Under the pieces are notes generated by a model that was given only the letters and a program-made list of their open reading frames with translations, did not search any database and was not told where the DNA came from. A DNA stretch of 29,786 bases, from positions 1 through 29,786 of the forward strand of contig CAZIPT010000025.1 of the NCBI GenBank assembly GCA_964541375.1. Direction: 5' to 3'. Both the position numbers and the translations under genes were made by a program. Source of the DNA: JBAXEO01 sp964541375. Its GTDB lineage: Bacteria; Actinomycetota; Coriobacteriia; Anaerosomatales; JAAXUF01. This document shows positions 24,806 to 29,786 of this stretch, piece by piece (positions within the stretch are counted from its first letter, which is position 1; the number at the start of each line of letters is the position of its first letter).

Positions 24806-25468
24806 ATGCGCAAACGACTACTGGTGGTTGTTCTCTTGGTTCTGCTGTCGGCGCTCATCATCGCGCCGACTCCCGCGATCGCGAAGACACGGACGAGGAT
24901 TTCGATATCGGTGTCGTCCGCCCTCGAGCACGCCGACTACACGCCCACTGTCTCAGGACAGCTGAAGACGTCGAGCGGCAAAGCCATCAAGAGCACACGG
25001 GTCTACCTGTACCGAGACGGCGCCCAGTTGGCATCCGCCAAGACAGATTCAAGGGGGCGATATACCTTCGCGGCGCCCATAGCCGTCGAGTCGGCGGACA
25101 CGGCAACATGGTTCATCAGGTTCAAGGGGAGCAGCAAGTACAGGTCGAGCAAGTCATCAACAGTGCGCACCACCGCACATGTCAATATCGACGGATCCGT
25201 TCCCTACCAAGGCATCGATGCCGGGGGCAACTTCTCCTACAAGTGGAACCTCTGGCTTCCGGCCTGGCGGGGCTTCTGGATGGAGTTCTCGCACCCCGTG
25301 GTGGTGGAAATCGTGAATCCAAACGGAGGGGGCGTGTGGGCCGGTTCGGGTGGATTGCCGGTCACCGAGTTCGAGTTCGACTCCTCCAGCTATGAGTTCT
25401 ACGATCTCCTCCTGTATACCAACACTGCTTGGGGCGGCGACGATAGCGTTCAGATGTTCCTCTGGTGA
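24806..25468 (+). CDS. Small secreted Ig-like protein
   Basis: ATG 24806, with AGGGGG six bases upstream, begins a 220-residue protein with a clear signal peptide (cleavage near AIA-KT, residue 26). Residues 30-120 form an Ig-like/carboxypeptidase-regulatory-type sandwich (YTPTVSGQLKTSSGKAIKST, VYLYRDG, DSRGRYTFAAPI, FKGSSKYRSSKSSTV). The remaining 100 residues are rich in Trp, Phe, Tyr and Gly (KWNLWLPAWRGFWMEF), giving a second beta-rich part that I do not recognise. It is the only gene between the two tRNA-Asp copies. No catalytic motif is visible; a surface or binding role is the simplest guess. Confidence 0.8.
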   Translation: MRKRLLVVVLLVLLSALIIAPTPAIAKTRTRISISVSSALEHADYTPTVSGQLKTSSGKAIKSTRVYLYRDGAQLASAKTDSRGRYTFAAPIAVESADTATWFIRFKGSSKYRSSKSSTVRTTAHVNIDGSVPYQGIDAGGNFSYKWNLWLPAWRGFWMEFSHPVVVEIVNPNGGGVWAGSGGLPVTEFEFDSSSYEFYDLLLYTNTAWGGDDSVQMFLW

Positions 25469-25500
25469 GCGCGCGGCGACAGCCGCTCCCTACAATAGAG

Positions 25501-25532
25501 AGAGGTCAGGGGCGTTTCGGCCTCTGACCTCT
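25501..25532 (+). terminator. Terminator hairpin, probably bidirectional
   Basis: Arms 25501-25513 and 25520-25532 form a 13-bp stem with one G-U wobble in plus-strand RNA and a six-base loop. It lies 32 bases after the Ig-like protein gene and 10 bases past the 3' end of the leftward tRNA-Asp. It could therefore end transcription from both sides. Confidence 0.7.
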
Positions 25533-25542
25533 GCATATTCTG

Positions 25543-25619
25543 TGGCGGGAGTGACGGGGCTCGAACCCGCGACCTCTGGCTTGACAGGCCAGCGCTCTAA
25601 CCAGCTGAGCTACACCCCC
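25543..25619 (-). tRNA. tRNA-Asp (GTC)
   Basis: This is a 77-nt cloverleaf on the minus strand. The acceptor GGGGGTG pairs with CACTCCC with one G-U. The D-arm is GCTCAGCTGGTTAGAGC. The anticodon stem-loop CTGGC-CTGTCAA-GCCAG carries anticodon GTC. The T-arm is GCGGG-TTCGAGC-CCCGT, then discriminator G and an encoded CCA. A truncated copy of its 3' half lies at 24408-24450. Confidence 0.97.
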
Positions 25620-25652
25620 GAAGGGTATCCGCCGAAGCGGACAGCGAACGGG

Positions 25653-25658
25653 AGTGTA
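25653..25658 (-). promoter_or_regulatory. Candidate -10 for tRNA-Asp
   Basis: On the minus strand the sequence reads AGGTACACT, about 34 bases before the tRNA 5' end. It fits TA-N3-T with G residues in front. The -35 is weak. Confidence 0.35.
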
Positions 25659-25776
25659 CCTGCCTCGTCGTTGGTTGTCTAGCGCCGCGAAAGCCCATGC
25701 GACAGCCTCCCCTCGGCGTGCCCCAAGACGCCCTCTCCATCTGCGCCGATGCGGCTTCCACGCAGGCACCATCGGG

Positions 25777-25782
25777 TACCAT
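25777..25782 (+). promoter_or_regulatory. Candidate -10 for the B12-sensor/ABC transporter operon
   Basis: GGG precedes TACCAT, 23 bases before GTG 25805, giving a very short leader. The hexamer and G-run match the element before ppk2. Confidence 0.4.
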
Positions 25783-25804
25783 GCAAACAAGGGAAAGGAG
25801 CCAC

Positions 25805-26464
25805 GTGGACACCTCAGGCCAGGACGACGTCGCGACGGATCTCCTCGGCGAGCTCAGTGAGCGCGTCGATGCGCGAGACCGCGCGGGTGCAGTGGCGCTC
25901 GTGCTCGACGCCGTCGAATCGGGACGTATCGCGATCCCGGAGCTCTACACGCAGGTTCTGGGGCCCTATCTGGCACAAGTGGGGACATCGTGGTGTCACG
26001 GCACGGAAAGCGTATGGGAGGAGCATCTCGCCTCGCACGTTGTGCTCACCGTGATCGAAGCGCTCTATCCGACGGTGCTTAGGCTCGCAGCTGAAGTGCC
26101 GCCCGCGGGCCACACTGTCCTGCTCGCGTGCCCTCCTCAGGAGCGGCACGAGTTGGGTCTGCGGATGCTCTCGGACCGGTTCGAGCTGGCCGGCTGGAAC
26201 GTGACCAACCTGGGCGCCGATACCCCGCTTCTCGACATCATCGCCGCGGCTCACGAAACCCGACCCGAGCTCGTGGCGCTCTCGGTGTCGACCGTCTTCG
26301 AGCGCGTTGAGCTGCGCCGGTTCATCGACGCGCTGCGCCGCGCTCTACCGGGCGTGCGGATCGTGGTGGGTGGCCCGGCGTTCGCCAAAGACCGGAGCTG
26401 GCCCGCCGAGGACCTACTCGACCCGGCCGAGCTGGGCCTACCCGGCACTCCAGTGGACGGGTGA
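25805..26464 (+). CDS. Stand-alone cobalamin-binding protein, CarH/LitR photosensor-like
   Basis: GTG 25805, with AAAGGAG five bases upstream, starts a 219-residue soluble protein. Residues 10-100 are a helical B12-binding cap (B12-binding_2 type) and 102-213 a Rossmann-like B12-binding domain. It has the W-x9-EH motif (W63, E73, H74), diagnostic of adenosylcobalamin photosensors of the CarH/LitR group. It also has E113-x-H115-x2-G118, where H115 should be the lower cobalt ligand, and the VVGGPAF dinucleotide-site glycines. The usual N-terminal MerR DNA-binding domain is absent. The residue after W63 is Cys where CarH has the light-recruited His132; His is next to it. The stop overlaps the permease start. 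Corrinoid methyltransferase proteins are an alternative, but they lack W-x9-EH. Confidence 0.88.
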   Translation: MDTSGQDDVATDLLGELSERVDARDRAGAVALVLDAVESGRIAIPELYTQVLGPYLAQVGTSWCHGTESVWEEHLASHVVLTVIEALYPTVLRLAAEVPPAGHTVLLACPPQERHELGLRMLSDRFELAGWNVTNLGADTPLLDIIAAAHETRPELVALSVSTVFERVELRRFIDALRRALPGVRIVVGGPAFAKDRSWPAEDLLDPAELGLPGTPVDG

Positions 26465-27609
26465 TGCGCATGCTGTCACTGCGTATCGCGTGGAGGTTCC
26501 TCGGCTCGAGCCGGGTCCAGTCAATACTCATCGCCTCCGGAATCGCGGTGGGCATCGCAACGCAGATCTTCATCGGGTCGATCATCACGAGCCTTCAGGC
26601 GAACACGCTGAACAGCACGATTGGCTCGTCGGCGCACGTCACCATAAAGGCCATCAAGGAGTCCGACCCGGTCAGGTTGACGCCCGAGATGAAGAGTCTC
26701 GTCATGTCCGACCCGCGGGTCAAGACCAACGCGGTCGCCGCGATCCGCAGCGTTGTTGCGCTGTACAGCAACGGAACGGACAGTGCTTCATTCGGTCTCA
26801 TCGGCGGCGACTTGACGGGCATCGATGGTATCTACGACCTCAAGCGACGCACCATCGAGGGAAAGGCGTCACTCGGCACGGGCGAGATCATGATCGGCAA
26901 GGACTTCGCCGAGAAGTTCGGCCTGAAGCCGGGCGATCCGGTTCCACTCAAGTTCCCCAATGGTCAGACCGGCACGCTGACCGTGAGCGGCATCTTCGAC
27001 CTGGGCGCGGCGGCGTTCAACCAGCGCAATGCTTTCGTCGCTGGTGAGATACCGCAAAACGTTCTTGGATGGCCGAACGACCGATACTCGCAGATTCAGA
27101 TACAACTGAAGGACCCCTACCAGTCCAAAGAGGTCGCCTCGGCTTGGAGCCAGCAGCTGCCCGGCGTCTCGGTCAACGAGTGGCAGGCGCAGAACACGCA
27201 GATACTTGCGGCGCTTATCAGCCAGGGTGTCTCCGGCTACATGATCCAGGTCTTTGTCTTGGTCGCCGTTGCGCTGGGCATCACCTCCACGCTCGCGATC
27301 GCAGCGGTCCAGAAGACGCGGCAGATCGGAATACTGAAGGCCATGGGGCTCGCCGACCGCCCGAGCGGTCTGATATTCCTCTGGCAGGCGCTCATCCTGG
27401 GAACGCTCGGCTCGTTGGGCGGGGTTGCGCTGTCGTTCGGGGTGTTGTGGCTGTTCGGGCTCTCGCCCGCTCCCTTCAAGATCGAGATTCAGCCGAAGTT
27501 CGTCGTCATCTCGTTTTGCATTGGCGTGAGTGTGGCCGTGCTCTCATCGATCATTCCGATTCGCCAGACCTCAAAGCTCGACCCCATCGAGGTGATTCAG
27601 GGTGGCTGA
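26461..27609 (+). CDS. ABC transporter permease, LolC/MacB (FtsX) type
   Basis: GTG 26461 overlaps the stop of the cobalamin-binding gene as GTGA; ATG 26464 is equally possible. The 382-residue protein has one N-terminal helix (about 16-38), an extracytoplasmic MacB-like domain (about 40-245) and three C-terminal helices (about 255-280, 305-335 and 345-372). The FtsX-type signature AVQKTRQIGILKAMG is present, followed by SIIPIRQTSKLDPIEVIQGG at the C-terminus. This topology belongs to the mechanotransmission ABC class, which moves lipoproteins, peptides or antibiotics from the outer leaflet instead of acting as an importer. The ATPase gene follows with an 8-base overlap. The substrate is unknown. 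Coupling to a B12 sensor suggests light- or cobalamin-dependent control. Confidence 0.93.
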   Translation: MMRMLSLRIAWRFLGSSRVQSILIASGIAVGIATQIFIGSIITSLQANTLNSTIGSSAHVTIKAIKESDPVRLTPEMKSLVMSDPRVKTNAVAAIRSVVALYSNGTDSASFGLIGGDLTGIDGIYDLKRRTIEGKASLGTGEIMIGKDFAEKFGLKPGDPVPLKFPNGQTGTLTVSGIFDLGAAAFNQRNAFVAGEIPQNVLGWPNDRYSQIQIQLKDPYQSKEVASAWSQQLPGVSVNEWQAQNTQILAALISQGVSGYMIQVFVLVAVALGITSTLAIAAVQKTRQIGILKAMGLADRPSGLIFLWQALILGTLGSLGGVALSFGVLWLFGLSPAPFKIEIQPKFVVISFCIGVSVAVLSSIIPIRQTSKLDPIEVIQGG

Positions 27610-28327
27610 GTGCGAATCCGGACTTCTGGTCGCCTCCTGCGGCCTGCACAAGGTGTATGGGACCGGCGATGCGGCGACCAAGGCGTTGGACGGCGTCAGC
27701 TTCGAAGTCTGCACGGGCGAGTTTGCGGCAATCGTCGGACAGTCAGGCTCGGGCAAGTCGACGCTGCTCAATCTACTGGGACTGCTCGATACGCCCACCG
27801 AGGGCACGGTCAAATACCACGGCCAGGACGCGGCTCTGCTGGACAAGCCGGCGCGCTCCGCGCTGCGCAACGGGCTGATCGGCTTCATCTTTCAATTCCA
27901 CTACTTGCTGCCCGAGTTCTCCGTGTACGAGAACATCGCGATGCCGGCCCTTATCCGCAGAGAGCTGAGCGCCGAGGAGATCCAAACGCGCGCCGATGAG
28001 ACCCTGACAATGCTCGGGATCGAAGGCATGGGCAAGAAGAACGCGAACTCGCTGTCCGGCGGCCAGAAGCAGCGCGTCGCTATCGCCCGCGCGCTCATGA
28101 ACCGGCCGGCGGTCGTACTTGCCGACGAGCCCACGGGCAACCTCGACACCGTCAACACCAACCTGGTCTACGACCTCTTCCGCGAAATCAACAAGGAGAC
28201 GCGCACCGCGTTCCTCATCGTTACCCACGACCGCTCCATCGCCGAGCGAACCGACCGCATCCTCGAGATCACCGACGGCGTGCTGGTTCAGGACATCACC
28301 ACCAGCGAAGTGGTGGGGCAGGTCTAG
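27602..28327 (+). CDS. ABC transporter ATP-binding protein, LolD/MacB type
   Basis: This 241-residue ATPase starts at GTG 27602, overlapping the permease stop by 8 bases. All motifs are intact: Walker A GQSGSGKST (46-54), Q-loop Q98 (FQFHYLLPEF), signature LSGGQ (151-155), Walker B VVLADEPTGNLD (D175, E176) and H-loop H209 (VTHD). The FQFHYLLPEFSVYENIAMP segment is very close to LolD of lipoprotein release systems. It powers the adjacent permease, probably as a homodimer with two permease copies. Its stop codon shares CTAG with the stop of the convergent membrane-protein gene. Confidence 0.95.
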   Translation: MAECESGLLVASCGLHKVYGTGDAATKALDGVSFEVCTGEFAAIVGQSGSGKSTLLNLLGLLDTPTEGTVKYHGQDAALLDKPARSALRNGLIGFIFQFHYLLPEFSVYENIAMPALIRRELSAEEIQTRADETLTMLGIEGMGKKNANSLSGGQKQRVAIARALMNRPAVVLADEPTGNLDTVNTNLVYDLFREINKETRTAFLIVTHDRSIAERTDRILEITDGVLVQDITTSEVVGQV

Positions 28328-28887
28328 AGCGCGTCCAAGGCAGGAGCCTCGTCGGATTCGCCCCCCCGAGCTTCCTTCACTCCCGGATCCACCGCCAGCG
28401 CCGCCGAGAACAACCGCTCGCGCTTCTCGGGCCGGGCGTGGGTCGCTCGGCGAATCCGGCGCGCTACGCCCGCCCAAGGCGATCGTGCGAGGTCGACTCC
28501 TAGTGCCACCGCTCCCACTACCGCTGCGGTTCCGGCGACCACCATCGTCGCGACGTAGGGCCGGTCGAAGTAGTTGAGCGGACCATCAAAGAACGGTAGC
28601 TTCCGAGGCCAAGCCAAGAGCGCAGCAAGCCCGATAGCGGTCATCGTCGCGAGCAGCCCCGCGGACGTCAGGATCAGCCACGGCTGCACGCCGATCAGAG
28701 CGCGCATGCCTTCCGGTGGCCAGGGATCGGTCGCGCCGGACGCGGCGCGTAGCGCGCCGTATTCCTCAACAGTCCGGCGCCAGGCGCGGTCGTGCCAGAT
28801 GCTCACCGGGATGAATACGAGCAGCGCGATACCAAGGCACGGCCAGATCACGGGGTAGTCGATCGTCGGCAGGTAGTAGAAGTGCAA
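28324..28887 (-). CDS. Three-helix membrane protein, function unknown
   Basis: TTG 28887 is the start, supported by GAGGAG six bases before it. The 187-residue product has three hydrophobic segments: about 13-31 (VIWPCLGIALLVFIPVSIW), 68-92 and 110-130. A charged loop lies between the first two, and the tail (about 132-187) is basic, then acidic. The pattern suggests an integral membrane protein with the tail in the cytoplasm. I do not recognise a family. The 3' end touches the ABC ATPase gene, with both stops sharing four bases. Confidence 0.75.
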   Translation of the reverse strand: MHFYYLPTIDYPVIWPCLGIALLVFIPVSIWHDRAWRRTVEEYGALRAASGATDPWPPEGMRALIGVQPWLILTSAGLLATMTAIGLAALLAWPRKLPFFDGPLNYFDRPYVATMVVAGTAAVVGAVALGVDLARSPWAGVARRIRRATHARPEKRERLFSAALAVDPGVKEARGGESDEAPALDAL

Positions 28888-28948
28888 TCCGGGCTCCTCG
28901 GCGTTCAGGGAACTGCGGTATCGCCCGCGCCCCGTCCTTCCAAGGGTA

Positions 28949-29344
28949 CTACTTGAGCCCGGAGCCGATGTTGTCGAAGTCGCTGTCGCTCGGCACGCTC
29001 AACCGGTCGAGCTCCGACTGGATCGCCGAGAGCTCCGCATCCAGGGTGCTCGCGTCCTTGGTGCTCAGTCCCGAAGTCGCCGGGCCGCCCGAAGCCGCGC
29101 CGGACCCGGCTGCCGCGTCCTCGGAGGCCGGGGTCGCCGACTGACTCGCGGGGGTTGCTGTGGCGGTGATGGTAGCCGCGGTGGCCAACTCGGCTGTGCC
29201 AGCCGATGCGCTCTGCTCGGTGGCGCCGGCGGAGTTGGGCTCGAAGGTCGCCTGCCGAGAGGCACACCCCGAAACGCCGAGAAGCGCTCCTGCCATCAGC
29301 AGTAGCGCCAGTGCCGGGCCTATGGTGCCGCGCCGTTGGACCAT
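28949..29344 (-). CDS. Small Ala/Thr/Ser-rich lipoprotein
   Basis: ATG 29344, with GGGAAGG upstream, starts a 131-residue protein with a lipobox VSGC (C27). The next 70 residues are a low-complexity Ala/Thr/Ser/Pro spacer. The last 35 form a short acidic helix (DASTLDAELSAIQSELDRL) ending DSDFDNIGSGLK. It is probably a membrane-anchored surface protein with a wall-spanning linker. It begins 16 bases after the basic protein gene at 29361, so the two are likely co-transcribed. Function unknown. Confidence 0.82.
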   Translation of the reverse strand: MVQRRGTIGPALALLLMAGALLGVSGCASRQATFEPNSAGATEQSASAGTAELATAATITATATPASQSATPASEDAAAGSGAASGGPATSGLSTKDASTLDAELSAIQSELDRLSVPSDSDFDNIGSGLK

Positions 29345-29360
29345 TCGCCTTCCCGGGGTG

Positions 29361-29759
29361 CTACTTGGTCTGCATCCGTTTGACGATGACTCTCAGCTCA
29401 GATGTCGCCGCGCGAACATCTGCCTGCGCCAGCTTGAGCTGGGCGGTCGCCAGCTTGCCCTTCTTGCGCGCCGTGCTGAATGCGGCGGGCCTGTTGCTCG
29501 CCGTGACGACCGCCGTGAAGCTTGCGACAGTTTGCCTCTCCAGGCTTCGTGCCTTGGACAGATGCCTCTTCGCCTGGGCTATATGCTTGCGCACCGGCTT
29601 CACATTCCCGCCGGCCTTGGCCACGCGATCCGCGACCGCGCTCACGCTCAAAGTCCGCTTGGTCAGACCGTCCGTCGTAGCACTTAAGGTCGCCGCGAGT
29701 CCGCGGAACCCCCCGGCGATTTGAAGTTTGAACCGCCCTCTCCCCCGGGCCTTAGCCAT
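29361..29759 (-). CDS. Basic Ala/Lys-rich helical protein, possibly cut by the window edge
   Basis: From ATG 29759 the frame gives 132 residues, mostly predicted helix and strongly basic (VRKHIAQAKRHLSKARSLER, FSTARKKGKLATAQLKLAQA). No Shine-Dalgarno precedes this ATG and the frame stays open to the window edge at 29786. The true start may therefore lie outside, and the visible part may be only a C-terminal region. The composition suggests a coiled coil or a protein binding an acidic partner, perhaps the acidic helix of the lipoprotein encoded 16 bases downstream; that is a guess from charge. No family was recognised. Confidence 0.65.
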   Translation of the reverse strand: MAKARGRGRFKLQIAGGFRGLAATLSATTDGLTKRTLSVSAVADRVAKAGGNVKPVRKHIAQAKRHLSKARSLERQTVASFTAVVTASNRPAAFSTARKKGKLATAQLKLAQADVRAATSELRVIVKRMQTK

Positions 29760-29786
29760 CGACGAACCAAGGGAAAATTTGACCGC

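Larger units (their letters stand above)
24407..25585. mobile_element. Possible remnant of a tRNA-Asp-targeted integrated element (about 1.1 kb)
   Basis: A 44-base direct repeat with one mismatch (24407-24450 and 25542-25585) covers the tRNA-Asp 3' half from the anticodon to the CCA end. Duplicating a tRNA 3' end is the usual result of tyrosine-integrase insertion. The interval holds only one secreted Ig-like protein gene and no integrase, so if this was an element it has decayed or was always non-autonomous. A plain tRNA duplication followed by loss is the alternative. Confidence 0.45.

Noticed and set aside
25506..25790. Open frames across the tRNA-Asp gene and its remnant that give the peptide VAGVTGLEPATSGLT.
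   Set aside because: This peptide is the well-known spurious translation of a tRNA gene. No ribosome site or conserved protein supports it.
1..29786. CRISPR arrays, insertion sequences, phage genes, toxin-antitoxin pairs or restriction systems.
   Set aside because: No regularly spaced repeats, transposase or integrase motifs, phage proteins or defence-type nuclease/helicase domains were found. The only mobile-element sign is the tRNA-Asp duplication.

Overview
The window is about 30 kb of GC-rich bacterial DNA. Many genes start with GTG or TTG, most have purine-rich Shine-Dalgarno sites, and many products are secreted proteins carrying short Ig-like modules. My inference is an actinobacterial chromosome, possibly Coriobacteriia-like. 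No rRNA, phage gene or insertion sequence was seen, so the lineage is not proven. Coding density is high, and most of the window is ordinary chromosomal sequence.

Layout. (1) 1-1452, minus: an XRE-cupin regulator followed by an acyl-CoA synthetase that runs off the left edge. (2) 1591-2850, minus: a secreted Ig-like protein. (3) 3041-6215, plus: a two-gene unit of a tandem alpha/beta-hydrolase fused to a HdeD/DUF308-type membrane domain, then a secreted polysaccharide deacetylase. (4) 6234-9820: a small acidic protein (minus), then on the plus strand polyphosphate kinase 2, a small secreted Ala/Lys-rich protein with a perfect palindromic terminator, and a membrane-PAS-GGDEF diguanylate cyclase. 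(5) 9788-13335, minus: a membrane protein with a Gly-rich extracytoplasmic tail, an OmpR-type regulator, its histidine kinase, a YkgJ-like Cys-rich protein and a YaiI/UPF0178 protein, the last four tightly packed. (6) 13638-14756, plus: a coiled-coil NlpC/P60 peptidoglycan hydrolase.

(7) 14801-24236, minus, is a block of surface or secreted proteins: a lipid-anchored subtilisin, a very large multicopper oxidase (about 1438 aa) with FN3 and InlB-type repeats, a Met/Gly-rich lipoprotein with a duplicated DUF7282-like domain, and a beta-helix/OmpA-like wall protein. The oxidase and the subtilisin share a C-terminal module, and looser relatives of it occur in three other secreted proteins here. 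(8) 24407-25619: a tRNA-Asp gene and, 1.1 kb away, an imperfect copy of its 3' half. Together they bracket one small secreted Ig-like protein, which looks like the scar of a tRNA-targeted integration. (9) 25805-28327, plus: a stand-alone cobalamin-binding protein with the Wx9EH motif of CarH/LitR photosensors, overlapping a LolC/MacB-type permease and a LolD-type ATPase. (10) 28324-29759, minus: a three-helix membrane protein, a small lipoprotein and a basic Ala/Lys-rich protein.

The main themes are cell-envelope work (wall hydrolysis, deacetylation, surface proteolysis, copper oxidase, lipoproteins) and signalling (two-component system, c-di-GMP, a probable B12 light sensor). The most interesting items are the MerR-less B12 photosensor coupled to an ABC transporter, the OmpB/MofA-like multicopper oxidase with its Met-rich lipoprotein neighbour, the double-hydrolase membrane fusion, the shared secreted module, and the tRNA-Asp duplication. 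A GGGTA-N3-T type -10 element recurs upstream of many genes.
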